From Streptomyces sp. HUAS MG91 (GTDB lineage: Bacteria; Actinomycetota; Actinomycetes; Streptomycetales; Streptomycetaceae): a stretch of 64,000 bases of DNA. The translations under genes and the position numbers were made by a program. The stretch covers positions 3,720,001 to 3,784,000 of the forward strand of contig NZ_CP159534.1 in the NCBI RefSeq assembly GCF_040529335.1, read 5' to 3'. Below, piece by piece: positions 43,874-51,987 of this stretch. The notes beneath the pieces were generated by a model that had not been told where the DNA came from, ran no database searches, and saw nothing but the letters and a program-made list of their open reading frames with translations. Every line of letters starts with the position of its first letter. Position 1 is the stretch's first letter.

Positions 43874-44653
43874 CTAGATGATGCTGACCCCGGCGAGCCA
43901 GCCGCCGTCGACGACGAACGGCTGCCCGGTGATGTACGCGGAGTCCTCCTCGGCGGTGAGGAACAGCGCGAGCCGCGCGACCTCCTCGGGCCTGCCGACC
44001 CGGCCGAGCGGCACGAGCTTGCGGTACAGCTCGTCGAGGGCCTCGGTGCCGGCCTGGATGTCGCCGCCCGGGTCGAGCTGGGCGGGGTTGCTCATCGCGG
44101 TGTCGATGGCGCCCGGGCAGACGGCGTTGACGCGGATCTTCTTGGCCGCGAGCTCCAGGGCGGCGACCCGGGTGAGCCCGACGATGGCGTGCTTGCTCGC
44201 GGCGTACGCGCCGACCAGCGCCATGCCCGTGATCCCGGTGAACGAGGAGGTGTTCACGATCGACCCGCCGCCCGCGGCGGCGATCTCGGGGGCGATGGTC
44301 TTGATCCCGAGGAAGGCGCCGACCTGATTGACGTTCATGATCTGCTGGAACTCCTCCAGCGGGGTGCTGGTCAGTTCGTTGAAGCGCAGGATGCCCGCGT
44401 TGTTGACCAGCCCGTCGATCTTCCCGAAGGCGTCCTTGGCGGCGCGCGCCGCAGCGCCCCAGTCCTCCTCCTTGCTGACGTCGAGGTGGACGAAGTGACC
44501 GCCGATCTCCTTGGCGACGGCCTCCCCCTGATCGTCGAGGACATCCGCGAGGACGACCTTCGCCCCCTCGGCGGCGAACAGCCGCGCCTCCTTCTCGCCC
44601 TGCCCGCGCGCCGCGCCCGTGATGAGAACGACGCGCCCGTCCAGCTTGCCCAT
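43874..44653 (-). CDS. SDR-family oxidoreductase
   Basis: A 259-residue classical short-chain dehydrogenase with [32 protein letters not shown] (NAD-binding fold, Asp for NAD preference), [10 protein letters not shown], the catalytic Ser in IVNTSSFTG, and [15 protein letters not shown] with Tyr and Lys. The ending [15 protein letters not shown] is typical of the 3-alpha/20-beta-hydroxysteroid dehydrogenase group. GAGGAG precedes the ATG at 44653. It follows the luciferase-like gene at 44665 by 11 nt, so the two form an operon. Confidence 0.9.
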   Translation of the reverse strand: MGKLDGRVVLITGAARGQGEKEARLFAAEGAKVVLADVLDDQGEAVAKEIGGHFVHLDVSKEEDWGAAARAAKDAFGKIDGLVNNAGILRFNELTSTPLEEFQQIMNVNQVGAFLGIKTIAPEIAAAGGGSIVNTSSFTGITGMALVGAYAASKHAIVGLTRVAALELAAKKIRVNAVCPGAIDTAMSNPAQLDPGGDIQAGTEALDELYRKLVPLGRVGRPEEVARLALFLTAEEDSAYITGQPFVVDGGWLAGVSII

Positions 44654-44664
44654 GCCCTTGCTCC

Positions 44665-45591
44665 TCAGGTGAGTTGGGGTGCCACGCCGTCCGCGAAGGC
44701 GGCGATCTGGTCGACGAGTTCGGTCCGGCCGCGGCTGCGGAAGCGCACCTGGATCTGGTGCACGCCCATCGCCGCGTACGCGCGCAGCGACTCGGCCAGT
44801 TCGTCCGGGGAGCCGGTGAGGGTGCGCCGTCCGACGTGCCAGGAGGGTTCGCCGATGTACAGCGGCTCGGCGATGGCCCCGATGGTCAGGGGCGCCTCGA
44901 TCCCGGCGTCGGCGCGCAGCCGCCCGATGGTCCGGATCTTCTCGGCGAGCTGTTCCCGCGGGTCGCCCTGCGGGAGCCATCCGTCGCCCTTGAGCGCGGC
45001 GCGGCGCACGGCGGGCGCCGACGACCCGCCGACCCAGACGGGGACCCGCGCCTGAGCGGGCCGGGGCTTCTGCCCCAGCCCCTCGAACTGGAACAACTCC
45101 CCTTTGTAGGACGGGAACTCCTCCTGCGTGAGCGCCGCCCTGAGCGCGTCGACGGTCTCGTCCAGCACCGCCCCGCGCCGCGCGAAGTCGACGCCCAGCG
45201 CCTCGAACTCCTCCTGTACGTGGCCGGCCCCGACCCCGAGGATCAGGCGTCCGCCGCTGAGGTGGTCGAGGGTCGCGTAACTCTTGGCGGAGAGCAGCGG
45301 GTGGCGCAGCGCGACGACGGCGACGTGGCTGAGCAGCCTGGTCCGCTCGGTCACGCCCGCCAGGTAGGAGAGGGTGGCGACGGGGTCGTACCAGGTCGTC
45401 GACATCGCGTCGGCGAGGCGGCGCGGGATGCCGACGTGGTCGCAGACCGCGATGTAGTCGAAGCCTCCGCGGTCGGCGGCCCGCGCGATCTCCACCAGGT
45501 CGTCGACTCCGGCTCCGTCCTCCCACTTCTCGGCGTACATGGTGCTCTGGGACTGAATGGGGAGCTGAATCCCGTAAGCGAGCCGCGCCAT
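44665..45591 (-). CDS. LLM-class F420-dependent oxidoreductase
   Basis: A 308-residue luciferase-like enzyme of the F420 subgroup: [74 protein letters not shown], and RVPVWVGGSSAPAVRRAALKGDGWLP. GAGGGG lies 9 nt before the ATG at 45591. Two copies of the shared palindrome lie 17 and 57 nt upstream. The substrate is unknown; with the SDR behind it, it would reduce or oxidise one ring or side-chain position. Confidence 0.87.
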   Translation of the reverse strand: MARLAYGIQLPIQSQSTMYAEKWEDGAGVDDLVEIARAADRGGFDYIAVCDHVGIPRRLADAMSTTWYDPVATLSYLAGVTERTRLLSHVAVVALRHPLLSAKSYATLDHLSGGRLILGVGAGHVQEEFEALGVDFARRGAVLDETVDALRAALTQEEFPSYKGELFQFEGLGQKPRPAQARVPVWVGGSSAPAVRRAALKGDGWLPQGDPREQLAEKIRTIGRLRADAGIEAPLTIGAIAEPLYIGEPSWHVGRRTLTGSPDELAESLRAYAAMGVHQIQVRFRSRGRTELVDQIAAFADGVAPQLT

Positions 45592-45607
45592 ACCCGGTAC
45601 CCCTCTA

Positions 45608-45664
45608 TCTGACGGACCGTCACATCCCGGCGCCCCACATCCTCGTACCTGACACCCCGTCAGA
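45608..45664. promoter_or_regulatory. Palindromic operators, sites 4 and 5
   Basis: TCTGACGGACCGTCACA (45608-45624) and CCTGACACCCCGTCAGA (45648-45664), each with small departures from the TCTGACG-N3-CGTCAGA pattern. Their centres are 40 bp apart, about four helical turns, upstream of the luciferase-like/SDR operon. Confidence 0.7.
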
Positions 45665-45692
45665 CAAGGGGTACGACCCCACAGGCCCCGGC

Positions 45693-45783
45693 TGCGCAGT
45701 TCCCCGCACCCTTGGGTTGGCGCGCCTCCCTGGATGAGAGGCCGCACGAAGTGCGCATCTCAGGGGCGCGGGGAACCGCGCAA
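45693..45783. repeat. Dispersed GGGGCGCGGGGAACTGCG element, copy 5 (diverged)
   Basis: GCGCAGTTCCCCGCACCC near 45693 and CAGGGGCGCGGGGAACCGCG at 45761 form an imperfect inverted repeat. Unlike the other copies it lies between two genes on the same strand (amidohydrolase and luciferase-like gene). Confidence 0.7.
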
Positions 45784-45815
45784 GACAACCCCGCGCAACC
45801 CCGGCCCGGGTCAGA

Positions 45816-47084
45816 TCACGGCGCTGAGGGCCCCCAGAGCCCACCCGGAGTCAGCCCGAGCAGATCAATGGCGTTCCCCCGCACAATGCGCTCGACCACA
45901 TCAGCCGCAAGATGCCCCATCTGCGCCTCCCCCACCTCCCGAGACTTCGGCCAGGTCGAATCGGAGTGCGGATAGTCGGTCTCGTACAGAACATTGGCCA
46001 CCCCGATCGAGTCCAGGTTCCGCAACCCGAAGGCGTCGTCGAAGAAGCACCCGTACACGTGCTCCGCGAAATACTCACTCGGCGGCTTGCGCACCTTGTC
46101 GGCGACGCCACCCCACCCCCGGTTCTCCTCCCACACCACATCGGCCCGCTCCAGGATGTACGGGATCCACCCGATCTGCCCCTCGGCGTACATGATCCTC
46201 AGGTTCGGGAACCGCTCGAACTTCCCGCTCATCAGCCAGTCGACCATCGAGAAGCAGCAGTTGGCGAAGGTGATGGTGGACCCGACGGCCGGCGGCGCGT
46301 CGGGCGACGTCGACGGCATCTTGCTGCTGGAGCCGATGTGCATGGCGATGACGGTCCCGGTCTCGTCGCACGCGGCGAGGAACGGATCCCAGTCGTCGGT
46401 GTGGATGGACGGCAGCCCGAGATGCGGCGGAATCTCGGAGAAGGCGACGGCACGCACCCCGCGAGCGGCATTGCGCCGCACCTCGGCGGCGGCCAGCTCG
46501 GCGTCCCAGAGCGGGACGAGGGTGAGCGGTATCAGGCGCCCGGCGGCAGCCGGCCCGCACCACTCGTCCACCATCCAGTCGTTGTACGCGCGCACCCCGA
46601 GCAGCCCCAGTTCCCGGTCCTTGGCCTCGGTGAAGGTCTGCCCGCAGAAGCGCGGGAAGGTGGGGAAGCAGAGCGCGGACTGGACGTGGTTGACGTCCAT
46701 GTCGGCCAGCCGGGCGGCGACGTCGAAGGAACCCGGCCGCATCTGCTCGTAGGTGATGACCTCCAGCTTGATCTCGTCCCGGTCGTAGCCGACGGCGGTG
46801 TCGAGCCGGGTGAGGGGCCGGTGCAGATCCTCGTACACCCACCAGTCGCCGATCGGCCCGTCGTCCCCGGGCCGGCCCATGACGGGCGCGAACTTTCCGC
46901 CCAGAAAGGTCATTTCCTTCAGGGGCGCGCGGACGATGCGCGGCCCCACGTCGGCGAACTTCCTCGGCAGCCGGTCGGACCACACGGTGGGCGGCTCGAC
47001 GGTGTGGTCGTCGACGGAGATGATGCGCGGCAAGTCGACTGATTCCGGGGCACTTTGGGTGTTTGCGGTCTCCGTGGTCTCCAT
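45816..47084 (-). CDS. Amidohydrolase family 2 protein (ACMSD-like)
   Basis: A 423-residue TIM-barrel metallohydrolase or decarboxylase of the PF04909 group. The N-terminal metal motif is IISVDDHTVEPP, a variant of D-x-H-x-H with the second His replaced. ADMDVNHVQSALCFPTFPRF, TVIAMHIGSSSKMP (metal His), MYAEGQIGWIPYILERAD and NVLYETDYPHSDSTWP (active-site Asp) follow in the usual order. Related enzymes decarboxylate or hydrolyse aromatic and cyclic acids. ATG at 47084, with the sixth shared palindrome 20-36 nt upstream, makes it part of the same regulon. Confidence 0.87.
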   Translation of the reverse strand: METTETANTQSAPESVDLPRIISVDDHTVEPPTVWSDRLPRKFADVGPRIVRAPLKEMTFLGGKFAPVMGRPGDDGPIGDWWVYEDLHRPLTRLDTAVGYDRDEIKLEVITYEQMRPGSFDVAARLADMDVNHVQSALCFPTFPRFCGQTFTEAKDRELGLLGVRAYNDWMVDEWCGPAAAGRLIPLTLVPLWDAELAAAEVRRNAARGVRAVAFSEIPPHLGLPSIHTDDWDPFLAACDETGTVIAMHIGSSSKMPSTSPDAPPAVGSTITFANCCFSMVDWLMSGKFERFPNLRIMYAEGQIGWIPYILERADVVWEENRGWGGVADKVRKPPSEYFAEHVYGCFFDDAFGLRNLDSIGVANVLYETDYPHSDSTWPKSREVGEAQMGHLAADVVERIVRGNAIDLLGLTPGGLWGPSAP

Positions 47085-47103
47085 GGATTCACGGTAGCGC
47101 CGA

Positions 47104-47120
47104 ACTGACGACCCGTCAGC
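47104..47120. promoter_or_regulatory. Palindromic operator, site 6
   Basis: ACTGACGACCCGTCAGC, with perfect 6-bp inner arms, 20 nt before the amidohydrolase start. Close packing against the start codon suits a repressor that blocks transcription or early elongation. Confidence 0.7.
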
Positions 47121-47354
47121 TAGTGGGCGTCGGGCGGATTTGCGCGGATGGTGAGAGTCGTACGCGTGAGATGTCTGTGATGACAGTCTCCCGCGGCTGA
47201 CGTATCTGCCATGAACAAGGCAAACTGACGGAGCTGCCCCGGGGGCGCGCCGACAACGGCGCGCCGCCTGGACAGCGAGGGCAGAGGCGTCGGACCACCG
47301 GCGCGGGAGTACGGGACGAGCAGGTGCTGGTGCGGCGGCAGGGGGGCGGCGACG

Positions 47355-50345
47355 ATGGACGGTGGACCGCGGGTTCCGGAGCAGCGACGGTCCGGCGCGC
47401 CTGAGGGCGCCGGACCGGCCGCGCCCGGATCCGGTCTGCGCTTCCAGGTCCTCGGCCCGGTCCACGCCTGGCGCGGCGCCGAACCGCTGGCCGCCGGATC
47501 CCCGCAGCAGCGCGCCCTGCTGGCCGCGCTGCTGCTGCGCGAGGGCCGCACCGCGACGGCGTCCGAGCTGATCGACGCGCTGTGGGGCGGCGAATCCCCG
47601 TCGCAGGCCCTCGCGGCGCTGCGCACCTACGCGTCCCGGCTGCGCAAGGTCCTCGACCCGGGCGTGCTCGCCAGCGACTCCGGCGGCTACGCGATCCGGC
47701 TCCCCCGGCGCGACGCCCTGGACCTCGCCGTGGCCGAGGAGCTGTGGGCGGACGCCGAGAAGGCCCGCCACTCCGGCGACCTGGGCCAGGCGAGGGCCCT
47801 GCTGCGCAAGGCCCTCGGCCTGTGGGACGGCGAACCGCTCGCCGGCGTCCCCGGCCCGTACGCGGAGACCCAGCGCGCCCGCCTGGAGGAATGGCGCCTG
47901 CAACTCCTGGAAGCCCGCCTCGACATGGACCTGGAGCAGGGCTGCCACGCGGAGTCGGTCTCCGAACTCACCGCGCTCACCGCGGCCCACCCGCTGCGCG
48001 AGCGGCTGCGCGAACTGCTGATGCTGGCGCTGTACCGCTCGGGCCGCCAGGCCGAGGCCCTGGCCGTCTACGCGGACACCCGCCGCCTGCTCGCCGACGA
48101 GCTGGGCGTGGACCCGCGCCCCGGCCTGTCCGAGCTCCAGCAGCGCATCCTGCGCGCCGACCCCGGCCTCGCCGAGTCCGCCGCGCCGCCCGCCGAACCC
48201 GCCGCGGCCCCGGTCCGCCCGGCCCAACTGCCCGCGACCGTGCCCGACTTCACGGGCCGCGCCGGCTTCGTCCGCGAACTGAGCGCGGCGCTGTCCGCCG
48301 CCTCGTCGGAGTCCGGCGCGGGCGGCGTGATGGCGGTCTCGGCGGTGGCCGGCATCGGCGGCGTGGGCAAGACGACGCTGGCGGTGCACGTGGCCCACGC
48401 GGCCCGCGCCGCCTTCCCCGACGGCCAGTTGTACGTGGACCTGCAAGGCACCGGCCCGCACGCGGCCGAGCCGGAGGCGGTCCTCGGCTCGTTCCTGCGG
48501 GCGCTGGGCACCGCCGACTCCGCGATCCCGGACTCCCCGGACGAGCGGGCGGCGCTGTACCGCTCGGCGCTCGACGGCCGCCGCGTCCTGGTCCTGCTGG
48601 ACAACGCGCGGGACGCGGCGCAGGTCAGACCGCTGCTCCCCGGCACCGAGGGCTGCGCGGCGCTGATCACGGGCCGGGTCCGGATGGTCGACCTGGCCGG
48701 CGCCCACCTCGTGGACCTGGACGTCATGTCCCCGGAGGAGGCCCTCCAGCTGTTCACCCGCATCGTCGGCGAGGAGCGGGTCGCCGCCGAGCGCAAGGCG
48801 GCCCTGGACGTGGTGGCGGCGTGCGGCTTCCTGCCGCTGGCCATCCGCATCGCGGCCTCCCGCCTCGCCGCCCGCCGCACCTGGACGGTCTCGGTCCTGG
48901 CGGCGAAGCTGGCCGACGAGCGGCGCCGCCTGGACGAACTCCAGGCGGGCGACCTCGCGGTGAAGGCCACCTTCGAGCTGGGCTACGGGCAGTTGGAGCC
49001 CGCCCAGGCCCGCGCGTTCCGCCTCCTGGGCCTCGCGGACGGGCCGGACATCTCGCTGGCGGCGGCCGCGGCGGTCCTCGACCTGACCGTCGAGGACACC
49101 GAAGAGATCCTGGAGTCCCTCGTCGACACGTCCCTCATCGAGTCGGCGGCGCCGGGCCGCTACCGCTACCACGACCTCGTACGGCTCTACGCGCGTGCGT
49201 GCGCCGAGCGCGACGAACTCCGCACCGGCCACGCCGAGTCGGCGATGTCCCGGCTCCTCGACTTCTACCTGGCGACCGCCGCGGGGGTCTACGCCATCGA
49301 GCGGCCCGGCGAGCGGGTCCTCGACCACCTGGCCCCGGGGAGCTACCCGGGGCTGCGGTTCGACGACCGCGCGCAGGCCCTCGACTGGCTGTTCTCCGAG
49401 GCGAACGGCATCCTGGCCACGGCCCAGCAGGCCACCTCGCCGGGCATGCTGCGCAGGGCCGCGGACCTCCTCGTCGTCTCCGCCGACCTGGGTGAGTCGG
49501 GCATCAGCTCGCGCCAGTGCGTCCAGGCCCTCAGGTCGCTGATCGAATCCGCGGGTGCGGCCGGCGACGCCTGGGCCGAGGGGCGGGCGCGCGTCACCCT
49601 CAGCCACATCCTCGAAGTCTCCGGCCAGTTCGACGAGTCCGACGCCGAGGCCGAGCGGGCGCTGCGGGTGGGCACGCCCATCGACGACCCGATCGTGTGC
49701 AGCCACGCCCCGAACCAGCGCGCGATCATCGCCCTGTACACCGGCCGCCACCGGGAGGCGGAGGAGCATCTGACGCGGGCCCTGCACGCCTTCCAGAAGG
49801 ACGGGAACAAGCCCGGCGAGGCGAGCGTGCTGTGCAACCTGTCCCGGGTCCACCTCGCGACGGGCCGCAACCGCTCCGCGGTCGCCCTGGCCAGGGAAGG
49901 GCTGACCATCTACGAGGGCGACACGTCGGGCAGAGCGCTGCGGCTGGCCAACGCGAAGTACGCGCTGGGCCTCGCCCTGACGCAGGCCGGGGACATCGCG
50001 CAGGCCCTCGCGACCCTCACCGAGGCCCTGCGCGTCTTCCAGGACGCCCGGCAGCGGCTGTGGCACGGCATGACCCTGTACCGGCTGGCCGAAGTCCATC
50101 TCGCCGACAGCAATCCGGCCCAGGCCGCGGCCCACGCCGAACAGGCCCTCTCCGTGCTCCACGGCATCGGCGGCGACTGGCGGCGCGCCAACGTGCTGAC
50201 CACGCTGGGCAGCGGTCTGCACGGCATCGGCCAGACCGGCCGGGCCCGCGTATGCTGGCGCGAAGCCCTGTCGATCTTCGACGAGCGCGGGGGCGCGGAG
50301 GCCGACGAGGTGCGCCGGCTGCTCAGCGCCGTACCGGCGGGCTGA
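47355..50345 (+). CDS. AfsR-like SARP regulator with NB-ARC and TPR domains
   Basis: A 996-residue regulator with the three-part layout of AfsR. An OmpR-type DNA-binding domain (LRFQVLGPVHAWRGAE, then QQRALLAALLLREG and LRKVL; about 28-105) is followed by the bacterial transcriptional activator domain (about 115-265). The NB-ARC ATPase has Walker A IGGVGKTT (Lys339), Walker B RVLVLLDNARD and GFLPLAIRIAA. The C-terminal TPR array runs from about 720. SARPs recruit RNA polymerase at antibiotic-pathway promoters, and AfsR is activated by Ser/Thr phosphorylation. Directly downstream is a small repeat protein, as afsS is downstream of afsR. It is an AfsR paralogue or orthologue; which one cannot be told here. 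Confidence 0.9.
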   Translation: MDGGPRVPEQRRSGAPEGAGPAAPGSGLRFQVLGPVHAWRGAEPLAAGSPQQRALLAALLLREGRTATASELIDALWGGESPSQALAALRTYASRLRKVLDPGVLASDSGGYAIRLPRRDALDLAVAEELWADAEKARHSGDLGQARALLRKALGLWDGEPLAGVPGPYAETQRARLEEWRLQLLEARLDMDLEQGCHAESVSELTALTAAHPLRERLRELLMLALYRSGRQAEALAVYADTRRLLADELGVDPRPGLSELQQRILRADPGLAESAAPPAEPAAAPVRPAQLPATVPDFTGRAGFVRELSAALSAASSESGAGGVMAVSAVAGIGGVGKTTLAVHVAHAARAAFPDGQLYVDLQGTGPHAAEPEAVLGSFLRALGTADSAIPDSPDERAALYRSALDGRRVLVLLDNARDAAQVRPLLPGTEGCAALITGRVRMVDLAGAHLVDLDVMSPEEALQLFTRIVGEERVAAERKAALDVVAACGFLPLAIRIAASRLAARRTWTVSVLAAKLADERRRLDELQAGDLAVKATFELGYGQLEPAQARAFRLLGLADGPDISLAAAAAVLDLTVEDTEEILESLVDTSLIESAAPGRYRYHDLVRLYARACAERDELRTGHAESAMSRLLDFYLATAAGVYAIERPGERVLDHLAPGSYPGLRFDDRAQALDWLFSEANGILATAQQATSPGMLRRAADLLVVSADLGESGISSRQCVQALRSLIESAGAAGDAWAEGRARVTLSHILEVSGQFDESDAEAERALRVGTPIDDPIVCSHAPNQRAIIALYTGRHREAEEHLTRALHAFQKDGNKPGEASVLCNLSRVHLATGRNRSAVALAREGLTIYEGDTSGRALRLANAKYALGLALTQAGDIAQALATLTEALRVFQDARQRLWHGMTLYRLAEVHLADSNPAQAAAHAEQALSVLHGIGGDWRRANVLTTLGSGLHGIGQTGRARVCWREALSIFDERGGAEADEVRRLLSAVPAG

Positions 50346-50556
50346 CCCTCCGGGCCGTTCCCCGGGCGCGTTCATCATTCGTTTATCGCGACCCGGCACT
50401 CTCTGAACTACCGAGTCGCCGCCACGGGGGGCAGGTGGCTCGGGGCCTGGGTCTCACCTTTATGGTGAACGGCCTTGCGCTGTCTGTCCGGCAGTCCTCG
50501 GGGGAACTGCCGGGCGGGCGCGCTCCCTACCGTCCCACATCGAGGAGTTGACCTTC

Positions 50557-50745
50557 ATGGCCGACGAGACCGGCACCGTCAAGCCGAACGACTACCACGC
50601 CACCGGCGCGGAGACCGAGCCCACCCTGGCCGCGGCGAAGCCCGTCACCGGGAAGCCCGTCGTCGTGAAGCCGAACGACAACCACGCCACCGGCGAGGGC
50701 GACGCGTCCACGGACGACTACCACGCCACGGGCGAGACCGCCTGA
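50557..50745 (+). CDS. 62-aa HATG-repeat protein, AfsS-like position
   Basis: MADETGTVKPNDYHATG, then VKPNDNHATGE and STDDYHATGE: three imperfect copies of [V/K-P-N]-D-[Y/N]-H-A-T-G in 62 residues. There is no signal peptide or membrane helix, and it is acidic. GAGGAG 9 nt before the ATG at 50557 is a strong start; a TTG at 50548 would add MTF. AfsS, the small target of AfsR, also consists of short repeats around Asn-His. The position after an AfsR-like gene, 211 nt away, suggests the same kind of role, but sequence identity to AfsS is not evident. A hairpin follows the stop. Confidence 0.75.
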   Translation: MADETGTVKPNDYHATGAETEPTLAAAKPVTGKPVVVKPNDNHATGEGDASTDDYHATGETA

Positions 50746-50769
50746 GACTTCCATTCCCGACGGGGATCG

Positions 50770-50837
50770 GCCGCGGCGGCGCGGAGGGGAAGCCGCCGCG
50801 GCCGAGTCATGTCTCAGGGGCGCGGGGAACTGCGCGA
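50770..50837. terminator. Hairpin plus dispersed element copy 6
   Basis: GCCGCGGCGGC (50770-50780) pairs with GCCGCCGCGGC (50792-50802), then CAGGGGCGCGGGGAACTGCG begins at 50815. They lie between the convergent repeat-protein gene and hemB. Confidence 0.75.
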
Positions 50838-50887
50838 CCAGCCACGACGGTGGCGCACCCGAAGAACAACCCGCGACCGGCGGCGCC

Positions 50888-51877
50888 CTAGAGCTTCCGC
50901 GCCACCTCGGTGGCCCAGTACGTGAGGATCATGCTCGCCCCGGCCCTCTTGATCCCGGTCAGAGACTCCATGATCGCCGCATCCCGGTCGATCCACCCGC
51001 GCTGCGCGGCGGCCTCGATCATCGCGTACTCACCACTGATCTGATACGCGGCGACCGGCACGTCCGACGCCTCCGCGACCTTCGCCAGAATGTCGAGGTA
51101 GGGCCCGGCCGGCTTGACCATCACCATGTCGGCCCCCTCCTCCAGATCGAGCGCCAACTCCCGCAGCGACTCACGCGCGTTGGCCGGGTCCTGCTGATAC
51201 GTCTTGCGGTCACCCTGGAGCGACGACGCGACGGCCTCACGGAACGGCCCGAAGAAGGCGGAGGAGTACTTCACCGAGTACGCGAGCACGCCCACGTCCT
51301 CGCGCCCGATCTGGTCCAACGCGTCGCGGATGACGCCGATCTGACCGTCCATCATCCCCGACGGCCCCACCACATGGGCGCCCGCGTCGGCCTGCACCTG
51401 CGCCATCTCGGCGTACCGCTCAAGCGTGGCGTCGTTGTCGACGCGCCCGTGCTCGTCGAGAACCCCGCAGTGCCCGTGGTCGGTGAACTCGTCCAGGCAC
51501 AGGTCGGACATGACGATGAGGTCGTCGCCCACCTCGGCCCGCACATCGCGCAGCGCGACCTGGAGGATCCCGTCGGCGTCGGTGCCGACGGTGCCCGCCG
51601 CGTCCTTCTTCTCGTCCAGCGGCACGCCGAACAGCATGATCGCGGAGACGCCCGCCTCGACGGCCTCGGCGGCGGCCTTCTTCAGGGAGTCACGGGTGTG
51701 CTGGTACACGCCCGGCATCGAGCCGATCTCCTGCGGCGCGTCGATCCCCTCGCGCACGAACGCGGGCAGGATCAGATCGGCCGGATGCAGCCGGTTCTCG
51801 GCGACCATGCGCCGCATCACGGGAGTCGTCCGCAGCCGCCGGGGCCGGGAACCGGGGAAAGAGCCGTACCGAGTCAC
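50888..51877 (-). CDS. hemB: Delta-aminolevulinic acid dehydratase (porphobilinogen synthase)
   Basis: A 329-residue enzyme that joins two 5-aminolevulinate molecules to porphobilinogen. It shows [10 protein letters not shown], the metal-loop region [32 protein letters not shown], and the two active-site lysines in [15 protein letters not shown] and [15 protein letters not shown] at 51877 follows GAGGTGA. It is the last gene of the haem group on this strand, 110 nt after hemD, and that gap contains a tandem 10-bp repeat, so it may have its own promoter. Confidence 0.96.
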   Translation of the reverse strand: MTRYGSFPGSRPRRLRTTPVMRRMVAENRLHPADLILPAFVREGIDAPQEIGSMPGVYQHTRDSLKKAAAEAVEAGVSAIMLFGVPLDEKKDAAGTVGTDADGILQVALRDVRAEVGDDLIVMSDLCLDEFTDHGHCGVLDEHGRVDNDATLERYAEMAQVQADAGAHVVGPSGMMDGQIGVIRDALDQIGREDVGVLAYSVKYSSAFFGPFREAVASSLQGDRKTYQQDPANARESLRELALDLEEGADMVMVKPAGPYLDILAKVAEASDVPVAAYQISGEYAMIEAAAQRGWIDRDAAIMESLTGIKRAGASMILTYWATEVARKL

Positions 51878-51890
51878 TGAACTGTCACCT

Positions 51891-51930
51891 CGTACCTACA
51901 CGTACTTCTACGTACCTACACGTACCCATG
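51891..51930. repeat. Four tandem 10-bp repeats upstream of hemB
   Basis: CGTACCTACA, CGTACTTCTA, CGTACCTACA, CGTACCCATG: 10-bp units in exact register, so each CGTAC falls on the same helix face. They lie 14-53 nt before the hemB start. Confidence 0.85.
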
Positions 51931-51987
51931 AAAAGGAAGCGGGGCGGACATCCGGTCGAAACCGGGCGCCCGCCCCTCAACTCTGCC

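Noticed and set aside
47085..50399. Very long minus-strand reading frame opposite the AfsR-like gene
   Set aside because: High GC content keeps antisense frames open; composition is unlike a protein, and the sense frame has a clear SARP-NB-ARC-TPR pattern. Only the part from 47084 down is the real amidohydrolase.
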